NCBI RefSeq assembly: GCF_003054245.1
Contig: NZ_QBKR01000015.1
Span: 1-64,000 of the forward strand
Direction: 5' to 3'
Source: Melghirimyces profundicolus
GTDB lineage: Bacteria; Bacillota; Bacilli; Thermoactinomycetales; DSM-45169
Length of the DNA stretch: 64,000 bases
In this document: one piece after another, positions 30,109-38,907 of the stretch
Layout of the letters: every line of letters starts with the position of its first letter
Position numbering within the stretch: position 1 is the first letter of the stretch
Translations under genes and position numbers: made by a program
Notes under the pieces: generated by a model
Databases searched by the model: none
Told to the model about the DNA's origin: nothing
What the model saw: only the letters and a program-made list of their open reading frames with translations

Positions 30109-32199
30109 ATGGAATCGACCGTATTCGAGACCGAATTGGCAGGCAAGCGTTTGCAGTTGGAGTTTGGCAAATTCGCCAACCAAGCGAACGGAGCCGTCTT
30201 TGTCCGTTACGGTGAGACCGCGGTGCTTGCAACGGCCACCGCGTCGGAGGAACCGAAGGACCTGCCGTTTTTTCCATTAACGGTGAACTATGAAGAACGG
30301 CTGTACGCGGTGGGTAAAATCCCCGGTGGGTTTATCAAACGGGAAGGACGGCCCAGTGAAAAGGCGGTATTGGCAAGCCGTCTGATTGATCGGCCCATCC
30401 GTCCGCTTTTTCCGGAGGGGTATCGCAATGATGTACAGGTGGTTACGACTGTCATGTCAGTGGATCAGGACTGTTCTTCCGAGATCGCGGCCATGATCGG
30501 CGCATCCGCGGCCCTTTCTGTTTCCGACATCCCTTTTTCCGGCCCCATCGCCGGGGTGATCGTCGGCCGGGTGGACGGAGAACTGGTGCTCAATCCAACC
30601 GTTGAACAGGCGGAAAAAAGCGATTTGCACCTGGTGGTCGCCGGAACGAAACAAGGGGTCAACATGGTGGAAGCCGGCGCGGACGAGGTGCCGGAGGACA
30701 TTATGCTGGAAGCGATCCTTTTTGGACATGAAGCGATCAAAGAGTTGGTGGCATTTCAGGAAAACATCGCGGAACAGATCGGAAAGGACAAGATGCAGCC
30801 GGTGTTGCACCGGGTGGACGCCGAATTGGAACAAAGGGTCCGGGAACTGGCGGCTGTTCCCATGGCTGAAGCGGCACAGGCAGTGGAAAAACAGGAACAG
30901 GAGGATGCCATCAACCGGGTGAAGGAAATGGTCTTGGAAAAGATCGCCGGAGAGGAACCCGACGAGGAACTCCGGCAGGAGATCGAGGAAATCCTTCAAA
31001 CGGTGTTGAAAGAGGAAGTCCGCCGCATGATCCTGGAAGAGAAAAAGCGTCCGGACGGTCGTTCTCCGGAAGAGATTCGGGAACTCACCAGCGAAGTCGG
31101 GACTCTTCCCCGGACTCACGGATCCGGACATTTTCGCCGCGGACAGACCCAGGTTTTGAGCGTCTGCACCCTGGGAGCCCTGGGGGATGTGCAGATTCTG
31201 GACGGGTTGGATCTGGAAGAGTCGAAACGGTTTATGCACCATTACAATTTTCCACCGTTCTCCGTCGGGGAGTCCCGGCCGATCAGAGGACCGGGACGGC
31301 GGGAAATCGGACACGGCGCATTGGGGGAACGGGCCTTGGAGCCGGTCATCCCTTCGGAAGATGAGTTTCCTTATACCATCCGGCTGGTTTCCGAGGTGCT
31401 GGAATCCAACGGGTCCACTTCCCAAGCCAGTATTTGCGCCTCCACCCTGGCCATGATGGATGCCGGCGTGCCGATCAAATCTCCGGTGGGTGGAATCGCC
31501 ATGGGATTGGTGAAAGAAGGGGATCAGGTCACCGTGCTGACGGATATTCAAGGCATGGAAGACCATCTCGGAGACATGGATTTCAAGGTGGCGGGAACCC
31601 GCAAAGGGGTGACGGCTCTGCAGATGGACATCAAGATCCAGGAAATCGACCGGAATATCCTTTCCCAGGCACTGAAAGAGGCGCATCGGGCACGGCAGAA
31701 GATCCTGGACAACATGGAGGCCACCCTGAAAGAACCGCGCAAGGAGTTGTCTCCGTTCGCTCCGAAAATCCTTACCCTGAAGATCCATCCGGACAAGATC
31801 CGGGAGGTGATCGGACCCAGCGGACGGGTGATCAACAAGATTATCGACGAGACCGGGGTGAAAATCGATATCGAACAGGACGGGCGCATCTTCATCTCCT
31901 CCACCGATCCCGAGCAAAACCAGAAGGCGAAAAACATCATTGAAGATCTGGTGCGGGAAGTGACGGTGGGCGAGACGTACACCGGTACGGTGAAACGGGT
32001 GGAGAAGTACGGAGCCTTTGTGGAAGTTCTTCCCGGAAAGGAAGGTTTGGTACATATCTCCCAACTGGATAAAAACCGGGTGAATAAGGTGACGGACGTC
32101 GTAAACCTGGGTGATAAGATTCTGGTGAAGGTGACGGAAATCGACAATCAGGGCCGGATCAACCTTTCGAGAAAAGCAGTCCTGACAGAGGAATCCTGA
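30109..32199 (+). CDS. pnp: Polyribonucleotide nucleotidyltransferase (PNPase)
   Basis: Phosphorolytic 3'-5' exoribonuclease of the RNA-degradation machinery. The 696-residue product has two RNase PH-like domains ([38 protein letters not shown]), catalytic-region residues in MGLVKEGDQ...[15 protein letters not shown], then KH ([17 protein letters not shown]) and S1 ([22 protein letters not shown]) domains at the C-terminus. ATG 30109 is about 13 nt from GAGGAGGAT. A terminator follows. Confidence 0.97.
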   Translation: MESTVFETELAGKRLQLEFGKFANQANGAVFVRYGETAVLATATASEEPKDLPFFPLTVNYEERLYAVGKIPGGFIKREGRPSEKAVLASRLIDRPIRPLFPEGYRNDVQVVTTVMSVDQDCSSEIAAMIGASAALSVSDIPFSGPIAGVIVGRVDGELVLNPTVEQAEKSDLHLVVAGTKQGVNMVEAGADEVPEDIMLEAILFGHEAIKELVAFQENIAEQIGKDKMQPVLHRVDAELEQRVRELAAVPMAEAAQAVEKQEQEDAINRVKEMVLEKIAGEEPDEELRQEIEEILQTVLKEEVRRMILEEKKRPDGRSPEEIRELTSEVGTLPRTHGSGHFRRGQTQVLSVCTLGALGDVQILDGLDLEESKRFMHHYNFPPFSVGESRPIRGPGRREIGHGALGERALEPVIPSEDEFPYTIRLVSEVLESNGSTSQASICASTLAMMDAGVPIKSPVGGIAMGLVKEGDQVTVLTDIQGMEDHLGDMDFKVAGTRKGVTALQMDIKIQEIDRNILSQALKEAHRARQKILDNMEATLKEPRKELSPFAPKILTLKIHPDKIREVIGPSGRVINKIIDETGVKIDIEQDGRIFISSTDPEQNQKAKNIIEDLVREVTVGETYTGTVKRVEKYGAFVEVLPGKEGLVHISQLDKNRVNKVTDVVNLGDKILVKVTEIDNQGRINLSRKAVLTEES

Positions 32200-32236
32200 C
32201 AAGAGTTCCGCTTTGTTCCGGTCTCTTCTTCCACAA

Positions 32237-32267
32237 AAAGAGTCAGAGCGATCTGTCTCTTTTTTTA
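32237..32267 (+). terminator. Terminator of pnp
   Basis: Stem AAAGAG-T-CAGA / TCTG-T-CTCTTT with GCGA loop and one T-T mismatch, followed by a long T run. Confidence 0.85.
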
Positions 32268-32358
32268 TGTGGTTTGGGAGAGGTCCATCCTCGTATAGGA
32301 GACCGTGAGGGTGCATAAGTTATTAGCATCTGACCGAGGATGCCGAGGTGTTTGATCC

Positions 32359-33348
32359 GTGAGACGTGGCAGATTTACATGGTGGCTGATCCTGGCGGTT
32401 CCCCTGGTGTGGCTGGGGGTTTATTCCCCGTCGGTGACGGCGTACGTGAAAGCAGTCAAAAAGGGAACAGCGGAGCCGGTTTTTAAGCCGTTCCACCGGA
32501 ACGATGAGTGGAGGGATCTGATTGAAAGTGGCGCCCGTGTTCGAAATGAACCTCCGGTGGATGCCCGGGTGGACCGGGTTTGGAAGGCAATCCCGGGTTA
32601 CAACGGACTGGAGGTGGACCAGGAAGTCACGTATCGTCTGGCCGTCAAACAGAAAAAGAAGAAGTCGATTCCTTGGGTTTACAGGGAAATTCCGGCGCGG
32701 GTGAACCTGGATCAACTGGGGGCGCAACCGATCTATCGGGGGAATGAACACAAGCCCATGGCGGCACTGATGATCAATGTGGCGTGGGGAAGCGAATACC
32801 TCCCGAAAATGCTGAAAATCCTGGAGGAAGAAGGGGTCGCCGCCACTTTTTTTCTGGATGGGTCCTGGTTGAAAAAACATCCCGCCGAAGCCAAACAGAT
32901 TCTTCAGAAAGGGCACGAGGTGGGAAATCACGCCTACAGCCATCCGTTGATGAGCCGTATTTCCAGGGAACGGGTGAGGTCGGAAATCCGGAAAACCGAA
33001 GATCTGGTCGGCCGGTTGGGAGTCCGTTCCGTTTATTTCGCCCCTCCCGCCGGGGACTTCAATCGCAACGTTCTGGAGGAGGCTCATCGGATGGGGATGA
33101 AAACGGTCCTGTGGACCGTGGATACGGTGGACTGGAAAGAAAGTTCCACACCGCAATGGATGATCCAACGAATCCGAAATCACATCAGCAAAGGCAGCTT
33201 GGTGCTGATGCACCCGACAGGGAGGACGGTGGAAGCTCTTCCTCAAATCATAAGCACGATCAAGGAAAAGGGATTAAGATTAGGCACGGTGGGGGAGGTG
33301 CTCTCTCCAAACCGGGTGGAACGTCTTGAGCCGATCGGGACCTTTTGA
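32359..33348 (+). CDS. ylxY: Polysaccharide deacetylase family protein, YlxY-like (probably inactive)
   Basis: NodB-fold protein, at the ylxY position between pnp and mlpA. The 329-residue product has an N-terminal signal or anchor helix (TWWLILAVPLVWLGVYSP, residues 7-24) and a NodB domain from ~135. The catalytic aspartate motif of active deacetylases (TFDDG type) is replaced by INVAWG, and the RPP motif by APP, while NHAYSHP and LVLMHPTG remain. So it likely binds polysaccharide or has a structural role outside the membrane, perhaps in sporulation. The start is GTG at 32359 after CGAGGTG. Confidence 0.85.
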   Translation: MRRGRFTWWLILAVPLVWLGVYSPSVTAYVKAVKKGTAEPVFKPFHRNDEWRDLIESGARVRNEPPVDARVDRVWKAIPGYNGLEVDQEVTYRLAVKQKKKKSIPWVYREIPARVNLDQLGAQPIYRGNEHKPMAALMINVAWGSEYLPKMLKILEEEGVAATFFLDGSWLKKHPAEAKQILQKGHEVGNHAYSHPLMSRISRERVRSEIRKTEDLVGRLGVRSVYFAPPAGDFNRNVLEEAHRMGMKTVLWTVDTVDWKESSTPQWMIQRIRNHISKGSLVLMHPTGRTVEALPQIISTIKEKGLRLGTVGEVLSPNRVERLEPIGTF

Positions 33349-33438
33349 TATAGTGGGGATGCTTTGCGGCCATTCCTAACATCGTTGAGATGACACAGCG
33401 ATGACATGTCCATGGGACGAGGAGGAATTCGGATTACG

Positions 33439-34695
33439 GTGATTCTGAAACATACTCTCCCCAACGGGGTTCGCGTGGTGGCCGAGTCCATTCCGTATGT
33501 CCGGTCCGTCGCTTTCGGTTTATGGGTCGGCACCGGATCCCGGTATGAAACGTGGCAGAACAACGGGATTTCCCATTTTTTGGAACACATGATGTTTAAA
33601 GGAACAGAAAATCGGACCGCCCGCCAGTTGGCAGAGACGTTTGATGAAATCGGAGGGCAGGTCAATGCTTTCACCTCCAAGGAGATCACCTGTTATTATG
33701 CAAAGGTGCTGGACGAACATCTGATGATCGCCGTCGATGTGCTTGCGGACATGTTTTTCAGGTCTCTTTTCGACCCGGAAGAGATCCGGAAGGAGCAAAA
33801 GGTGGTGGATGAAGAGATCCGCATGGTGGAGGACACGCCGGATGACGTCGTTCACGACCGACTTTCTTCCGTCGCCCTGGAGGGCCACCCTCTCGGGTGG
33901 TCTGTTTTGGGCCGTGTCGAAAACCTCCGGAGGTTTGACCGGTCGCTCCTGCTGGACTACAAAAGTCGGCGATATCGCCCGCAGGAACTGGTGATTGCAT
34001 GCGCGGGAAACCTTCCCGAAAACTACCTGGACATGATTGAGGCTCATTTCGGCGACTTCCAGGGCGGGCCGGCGGTTTCCGAAAGAGTGAAACCGGAATT
34101 CACAGGGGGAATTTCCGTTAAGAAAAAGGAGACGGAACAATCCCATATCTGTTTGGGGCTTCCCGGGATTCCGGCCGGCGATCAGCGGATTTATTCCTAC
34201 ATATTGCTGAACAATCTGGTGGGAGGGAACATGAGTTCCCGTCTGTTTCAGGAAGTCCGTGAGGAACGGGGGCTGGCCTATTCGGTATATTCCTATCACA
34301 GTGCCTACAGCGATACCGGTCTTTTCACCATTTATGCAGGTACGTCTCCGGATCAGGAAAACGAAGTGATCCGAGTCATATTGGGGATTCTGGATGAAAT
34401 CCGCAATCACGGGATCACTGCGGAAGAGCTCGCCAAGGGGAAAGAACAGCTGAAAGGCAGTCTGATGATGAGCTTGGAGAGTACCAACAACCGGATGAGC
34501 CGGTTGGGAAAGAACGAACTGCTCTTGGGCCGGCATAAGTCGATGGACGAAGTGGTGGAAGCGGTGGAGAGCCTCACCCGGGAAGACCTTCTGGAAGCGG
34601 CCCGATCGATCTTTTCCCACCCGCTGGCCTTGTCGGTGATTTCACCGGGTGGAACCGTTCCCCCGGCGTACAGGAGGGACGCTCTTGCGGTTTGA
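33439..34695 (+). CDS. mlpA: M16B zinc peptidase MlpA/YmxG
   Basis: Processing-peptidase-like protease, intracellular. The product (about 418 aa) has the inverted zinc motif HFLEH in ISHFLEHMMFKGTENR with the downstream glutamate region in EQKVVDEEIRMVEDTPDD, and the M16 C-terminal half (SSRLFQEVREERGLAYSVYSY). The start is uncertain: GTG 33439 (MILKHTLPNG) matches family N-termini and lies 13 nt after AGGAGGAA; ATG 33406 or 33412 would add about 10 residues including that site. It overlaps dut by 11 bp. Confidence 0.9.
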   Translation: MILKHTLPNGVRVVAESIPYVRSVAFGLWVGTGSRYETWQNNGISHFLEHMMFKGTENRTARQLAETFDEIGGQVNAFTSKEITCYYAKVLDEHLMIAVDVLADMFFRSLFDPEEIRKEQKVVDEEIRMVEDTPDDVVHDRLSSVALEGHPLGWSVLGRVENLRRFDRSLLLDYKSRRYRPQELVIACAGNLPENYLDMIEAHFGDFQGGPAVSERVKPEFTGGISVKKKETEQSHICLGLPGIPAGDQRIYSYILLNNLVGGNMSSRLFQEVREERGLAYSVYSYHSAYSDTGLFTIYAGTSPDQENEVIRVILGILDEIRNHGITAEELAKGKEQLKGSLMMSLESTNNRMSRLGKNELLLGRHKSMDEVVEAVESLTREDLLEAARSIFSHPLALSVISPGGTVPPAYRRDALAV

Positions 34696-35131
34696 CGTCA
34701 TGATCCGGAAGTTGCCCGGAAATGAAGATCTCCCCCTTCCCACCAGAATGTCGGACGGGGCGAGTGGATTCGATCTGTATGCGGCGATCCCTGAAGAATT
34801 CTTTTTGGAACCGGGAGAATGGAAATTGATTCCGGCGGGCTTTGCATTGGAGATGCCCGAGGGGCTGGAAGCCCAGGTGCGCCCGCGGAGCGGGTTGGCA
34901 TTGAAATACGGGGTCACGGTGTTGAACGCGCCGGGAACCGTGGATGCGGATTACCGGGGTGAGGTTTCCGTGCTCCTTCACAATTTGGGGAAACAGCCAT
35001 TTCCGGTTCGTCGGGGGGATCGAATCGCCCAGCTGGTGTTTCAGGAGGTGGCCCCCGTCCGCCTCCGGGAGACCGAACACCTGAAGGACACCCCCAGGGG
35101 AGCCGGAGGCTTCGGGCATACCGGAAAGTAA
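34685..35131 (+). CDS. dut: dUTP diphosphatase
   Basis: Hydrolyses dUTP to dUMP, keeping uracil out of DNA. The 148-residue product has the trimeric dUTPase motifs in order: SDGASGFDLYA (1), RPRSGLALKYG (2), LNAPGTVDADYRGE (3), RGDRIAQLVF (4) and RGAGGFGHTG (5; the usual serine before TG is histidine here). TTG 34685 is 6 nt after AGGAGGG and overlaps the end of mlpA; ATG 34700 is the alternative. A repeat element begins 40 bp after its stop. Confidence 0.93.
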   Translation: MRFDVMIRKLPGNEDLPLPTRMSDGASGFDLYAAIPEEFFLEPGEWKLIPAGFALEMPEGLEAQVRPRSGLALKYGVTVLNAPGTVDADYRGEVSVLLHNLGKQPFPVRRGDRIAQLVFQEVAPVRLRETEHLKDTPRGAGGFGHTGK

Positions 35132-35170
35132 GCAGCCCCCGGAGGGGCCCCGTCCTGCACAATCCTCCTA

Positions 35171-35643
35171 AAAGCGTTGTGATTTCGACCCCAGGCGAGA
35201 CTTGTGCTCTGTGAGTGCATAGTGAGACCGGGGAGTGAAGCGACCCCAGGCGAGACTTGTGCTCTGTGAGTGCATAGCGAGACCGGGGAGTGAAGCGACC
35301 CAGGCGAGACTTGTGCTCTGTGAGTGCATAGCGAGACCGGGGAGTGAGCGACCCAGGCGAGACTTGTGCTCTGTGAGTGCATAGCGAGACCGGGGAGTGA
35401 GCGACCCAGGCGAGACTTGTGCTCTGTGAGTGCATAGCGAGACCGGGGAGTGAGCGACCCAGGCGAGACTTGTGCTCTGTGAGTGCATAGCGAGACCGGG
35501 GAGTGAGCGACCCAGGCGAGACTTGTGCTCTGTGAGTGCATAGCGAGACCGGGGAGTGAGCGACCCAGGCGAGACTTGTGCTCTGTGAGTGCAGCCGGAG
35601 CGGCTTTGGGTGAATGCTGCCGCTCACTTTTTCACAACACTTC
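35171..35643 (-). mobile_element. MITE-like repeat element, copy 3 (expanded, 473 bp)
   Basis: Inverted copy bounded by AAAGCGTTGTGA (35171-35182) and TCACAACACTTC (35632-35643). The middle domain seen in copy 2 (GCTGTCC and GGGGCAAAA arms) is missing, and the space is taken by eight tandem ~53-bp units. The conserved GAGCGGCAGCAT...GCCGCTCCGGCTG end block is kept at the right side. It fills the 660-bp gap between dut and ymxH. Confidence 0.75.
35196..35593 (-). repeat. Tandem array of eight ~53-bp units
   Basis: The hexamer CGAGAC that marks the unit starts at 35196, 35251, 35305, 35358, 35411, 35464, 35517 and 35570, so spacing is 55, 54 and then 53 bp five times. The last five intervals are essentially identical, pointing to recent expansion. 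There is no unique spacer between units, so it is not a CRISPR. Because 53 is not a multiple of three, open frames across it cycle through all three phases and are not genes. Confidence 0.9.
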
Positions 35644-35794
35644 TAAAGTGTTCCGGTCCGTCAGCCCGATTGGACATTCCCAGATCCATACCGCGCCGAA
35701 AAGATAAAAACGTTCTGGTTGTGGAAGGGGCGTTTTTTTCTTTCCGGCATAAGTTCGTCCCTGCTCCGATAATATCTGGTAAGGGGGAGTTCTT

Positions 35795-36043
35795 ATGCGC
35801 TGGAGCGAGTTTGCGGAAAAAGAACTGATCGATGTGGGAGGGGGCGAGCGGATCGGTTCGGTGGGGCAGGCGGATCTTCTCATCGACCCCGAGACGGGGG
35901 AGATCCGGTCCATGCTGTTGCCTGTCGGCTCCTCCTGGTTCGGAAAAAGACAGGAGGTCCGGGAAGTCATTTGGAGCCACATCAAAAAGATCGGTCCCGA
36001 AATGGTGATCGTGGAACGGGGGAACGGCTTCTTTTACAAATGA
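35795..36043 (+). CDS. ymxH: YlmC/YmxH family sporulation protein (PRC-barrel)
   Basis: Small PRC-barrel protein found in spore formers next to the dipicolinate synthase genes; exact function unknown. The 82-residue product has MRWSEFAEKELIDV, the barrel core GERIGSVGQADLLIDPETGEIRSMLLP and a C-terminal region typical of the family. ATG 35795 follows AAGGGGGAG. A terminator follows, so it is likely expressed separately from spoVFA. Confidence 0.92.
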   Translation: MRWSEFAEKELIDVGGGERIGSVGQADLLIDPETGEIRSMLLPVGSSWFGKRQEVREVIWSHIKKIGPEMVIVERGNGFFYK

Positions 36044-36071
36044 TTCAGGATTCCGGCCGACATGACGGCCG

Positions 36072-36107
36072 CGGGCAGGGGCCCATCGCCCCCGCCCGTT
36101 TTATTTT
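36072..36107 (+). terminator. Terminator of ymxH
   Basis: CGGGC-A-GGGGC pairs with GCCCC-C-GCCCG around CCATC, followed by TTTTATTTT. Confidence 0.85.
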
Positions 36108-36142
36108 GCATGGATACCCGAAAGGAGACGGGGCTTCCGGTA

Positions 36143-36170
36143 ACCGAAGCGGAAGTCCTGACATATGATG
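36143..36170 (+). promoter_or_regulatory. Candidate sigma-K promoter of spoVFA-spoVFB
   Basis: AC at 36143-36144, 17-bp spacer, CATATGATG at 36162-36170; this resembles the sigma-K consensus AC...CATANNNTA. The B. subtilis spoVF operon is under sigma-K in the mother cell, which supports the call, but the -35 is short and could occur by chance. Confidence 0.4.
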
Positions 36171-36252
36171 CAGGAGAAAGCGGCGACTTCCCATAGGGAG
36201 AGGTCCCCGCCGCCAAGGGGTGCTCCCCCGGGAAAGGGGTCATTCAGGCGAA

Positions 36253-37146
36253 ATGTTGACAGGAAAACACGTGGCCTTTATCGGTGGCGACGCCAGACAA
36301 TTGGAAGTGATCAAAAGCTGCATTGAACAAAATGCCAAGGTCAGTCTCATCGGGTTTGACAATTTGCAGAGTCCATTCAGCGGAGCCAGCAACCGGGAAC
36401 TGACTCCCTCCCTTTTAAAGACCGTGGATATGTTGATTTTGCCCATCCTGGGGACTGACGAAGAAGGATATGTCAGCAGTATATTCACGACAAAAAAACT
36501 GGCATTGTCGGAAGAACATATCGCTTCATTGACGTCCCGTGCCATGGTTTACACAGGGATCGCGAAATCATACTTAAAAAATCTTTGTGATCAACATTCC
36601 ATCCGGCTCGTGGAGCTCCTGAAACGGGACGACGTGGCGATATACAACTCCATCCCCACGGTGGAGGGGGCTCTGATGATGGCCATCCAGCACACAAACA
36701 TCACGATCCACGGGTCTGTTTGTGCCGTACTGGGTCTGGGGCGGGTGGGAATGACCCTCGGCAGGACGTTGGCGGCATTGGGTGCCCGGGTGAAGATGGG
36801 GGTGCGCCGGACCGATCAGGCGGCCCGCTCGGAGGAGATGGGTCTCTCGCCTTTTTTCATGAAGGACCTCCATCGGCACGCCGGGGATGTGGACCTTTTG
36901 TTCAATACGGTTCCCGCCCTGGTGGTGACCGCCAAAGTGTTGAACCGAATGCCTTACAGCGCAGTGATCATTGATTTGGCTTCGAAACCGGGGGGAGTGG
37001 ACTTCACATATGCCGAAAAACGGGGAATCAAGGCCTTGCTGGCTCCCAGCCTGCCCGGAATTGTCGCTTCCAAGACCGCTGGCCGGATTCTGGCCCAGAC
37101 CATGACCCGGCTGATGTCGGAAGAACTCGAAGAGGAGGGTTCTTAA
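36253..37146 (+). CDS. spoVFA: Dipicolinate synthase subunit A
   Basis: Dehydrogenase-like subunit that converts the dihydrodipicolinate-pathway intermediate to dipicolinic acid in the mother cell. The 297-residue product equals the B. subtilis length. It has an N-terminal Rossmann-like half (LTGKHVAFIGGDARQLEVIK) and a second NAD(P)-binding motif VCAVLGLGRVGMTLGRTLAALGA around residue 155. ATG 36253 has only a weak binding site; an in-frame GTG 33 bp upstream lies next to AAGGGG. spoVFB follows after 3 bp. Confidence 0.94.
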   Translation: MLTGKHVAFIGGDARQLEVIKSCIEQNAKVSLIGFDNLQSPFSGASNRELTPSLLKTVDMLILPILGTDEEGYVSSIFTTKKLALSEEHIASLTSRAMVYTGIAKSYLKNLCDQHSIRLVELLKRDDVAIYNSIPTVEGALMMAIQHTNITIHGSVCAVLGLGRVGMTLGRTLAALGARVKMGVRRTDQAARSEEMGLSPFFMKDLHRHAGDVDLLFNTVPALVVTAKVLNRMPYSAVIIDLASKPGGVDFTYAEKRGIKALLAPSLPGIVASKTAGRILAQTMTRLMSEELEEEGS

Positions 37147-37149
37147 AGC

Positions 37150-37752
37150 ATGAATCTGGAAGGGAAAACCATCGGATTCGGGATGACGGGTTCCCACTGC
37201 ACCCACGACGAAGCACTTCCCCAGATGAAACGTCTGGTTGAATTGGGGGCCCGGGTGATCCCGATCCTTTCCCACACCGTTCAGACAGTGGACAGCAAGT
37301 TCGGCGATGCGGCGGATTGGCTGAAGAAAATCAAGGAAATCACGGGGGAGAAGATCATCACTTCGGTGCCGGAAGCGGAGCCCATCGGCCCCAAAAAGCT
37401 TCTGGACGGTATGTTGATCGCTCCGTGCACGGGCAACAGCCTGGCCCGGCTGGCCAATGCGCTGACGGACGGACCGGTCCTGATGGCTGCCAAAGCGCAA
37501 ATGAGGAACCAGCGGCCGGTGGTTTTGGCGATATCCACCAACGACGCCCTCGGTTTGAATGCGGCCAACCTGGCCCGCCTGCTTCCGGCCCGACACATTT
37601 ATTTTGTTCCCTTCGGACAGGATTCACCCGAAAAAAAGCCGAATTCCTTGGTTGCACGCATGGAATTAATCCCTGAGACTGTCGAGTCGGCCATCAACGG
37701 CCGTCAGATCCAGCCTTTGATAGTTGAAAAATACCGCGATTTAATCTCATAA
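37150..37752 (+). CDS. spoVFB: Dipicolinate synthase subunit B
   Basis: Flavoprotein partner of SpoVFA in dipicolinate synthesis. The 200-residue product has the flavoprotein-family start KTIGFGMTGSHCTHDEALPQM, LIAPCTGNSLARLANALTDGPVLMA and the tail NSLVARMELIPETV. ATG 37150 follows GAGGAGG in the spoVFA end. The substrate is made by Asd, DapG and DapA encoded immediately downstream, so the region couples spore dipicolinate and cell-wall DAP supply. Confidence 0.95.
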   Translation: MNLEGKTIGFGMTGSHCTHDEALPQMKRLVELGARVIPILSHTVQTVDSKFGDAADWLKKIKEITGEKIITSVPEAEPIGPKKLLDGMLIAPCTGNSLARLANALTDGPVLMAAKAQMRNQRPVVLAISTNDALGLNAANLARLLPARHIYFVPFGQDSPEKKPNSLVARMELIPETVESAINGRQIQPLIVEKYRDLIS

Positions 37753-37792
37753 TAGAGAATGATGCATTGATAGAATTTCAAAAGAGGACGAA

Positions 37793-37832
37793 GGCCTTCC
37801 TTCATTCGTGAACGAAGGCCCTCATAACTTTT
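37793..37832 (+). terminator. Hairpin between spoVFB and asd (weak terminator)
   Basis: GGCCTTC (37793-37799) pairs with GAAGGCC (37814-37820), with TTCGT/ACGAA inside the loop region, then CTCATAACTTTTT. The T run starts 7 bases after the stem, so termination may be inefficient. Confidence 0.5.
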
Positions 37833-37862
37833 TGGCCGACTCAAATGAGGGGGATTTATAAC

Positions 37863-38894
37863 ATGCCTGTAAAAGAAGCAACTGTTGCGGTTTTGGGTGC
37901 GACAGGGGCGGTCGGAGAACAGATCCTGCGTAACCTGGAAAAGCGTTCTTTTCCGCTGAAAGACCTTCGGCTTTTGGCCTCGAAGCGTTCCGCGGGCAAA
38001 AAAGTCCGCTTCAACGGCGGCGAAGTGACCGTGCAGGAAGCGACGCCGGAGGCTTTTGAAGGGGTGGACATCGCTTTGTTCAGCGCCGGCGGAAGCGTCA
38101 GTGAGAAGTTCGCTCCCGAAGCAGTGAAGCGGGGAGCCGTTGTCGTCGATAACACCAACGCTTTCCGTATGGACCCGGAAGTTCCCCTGATCGTTCCCGA
38201 GGTGAACAAAGAAGAGATCAAACATCACAAGGGTATCATTGCCAACCCCAACTGTTCCACCATCCAGATGGTGGTGGCTCTTAAACCGCTGTATGATCGC
38301 TTCGGCTTTGACCGGGTGATCGTTTCCACCTACCAGGCGGTTTCCGGTTCTGGAGCGAAAGCCATGGAGGAGCTGAACGAACAATCCCGGGCTGTGCTGG
38401 AGGGCCGGGAAGTGGTGAAGAAGATCATGCCGGTGGGCAAACTTGACAAACACTATCAGATCGCTTTCAATGCCCTTCCCCAATGCGACGTTGCCCAGGA
38501 AAACGGGTTCACACTGGAAGAAATGAAGATGGTACGCGAAACGAAAAAGATCTTCGGCGACGAACAGATCGGCGTGACCGCCACCTGTGTCCGGGTCCCG
38601 GTCCAGCGTGGACACAGTGAATCGATCTACGTGGAGTTGAAAAAGGATTTTGATCTGGAAGAGGTGCGCCAAGCGCTCCGCGAAGCGGATGGGGTGATCC
38701 TCGAAGACGACATCCACAACCAGGTGTATCCGACCCCGCTCGATTCCGCCGGTCGGGACGAAGTTTTCGTCGGTCGGGTACGGAAGGACACCGTCCATCC
38801 GAAGGGACTCAACCTCTGGGTGGTCTCCGATAACCTTCTGAAAGGGGCCGCCACCAACGCCGTTCAGATTGCCGAACATCTTGTCCGCGAGTAG
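37863..38894 (+). CDS. asd: Aspartate-semialdehyde dehydrogenase
   Basis: Reduces aspartyl phosphate to aspartate semialdehyde, the branch point to lysine/DAP, threonine and methionine. The 343-residue product has the NADP motif VAVLGATGAVGEQILRNLE and the active-site cysteine C131 in ANPNCSTIQMV, plus VPVQRGHSES. ATG 37863 is 9-10 nt after GAGGGGG. dapG follows after 13 bp. Confidence 0.97.
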   Translation: MPVKEATVAVLGATGAVGEQILRNLEKRSFPLKDLRLLASKRSAGKKVRFNGGEVTVQEATPEAFEGVDIALFSAGGSVSEKFAPEAVKRGAVVVDNTNAFRMDPEVPLIVPEVNKEEIKHHKGIIANPNCSTIQMVVALKPLYDRFGFDRVIVSTYQAVSGSGAKAMEELNEQSRAVLEGREVVKKIMPVGKLDKHYQIAFNALPQCDVAQENGFTLEEMKMVRETKKIFGDEQIGVTATCVRVPVQRGHSESIYVELKKDFDLEEVRQALREADGVILEDDIHNQVYPTPLDSAGRDEVFVGRVRKDTVHPKGLNLWVVSDNLLKGAATNAVQIAEHLVRE

Positions 38895-38907
38895 AAGGGA
38901 ATGTTCC

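Noticed and set aside
35196-35593. Possible CRISPR array
   Set aside because: Units are directly abutting with no unique spacers, the unit is too long, and no cas genes are near.
34914-35627. 237-codon minus-strand frame with a repetitive protein (MHSQSTSLAW type)
   Set aside because: It is the translation of the 53-bp non-coding units; because 53 is not a multiple of three, the same text appears in all three phases, and it then runs antisense into dut.
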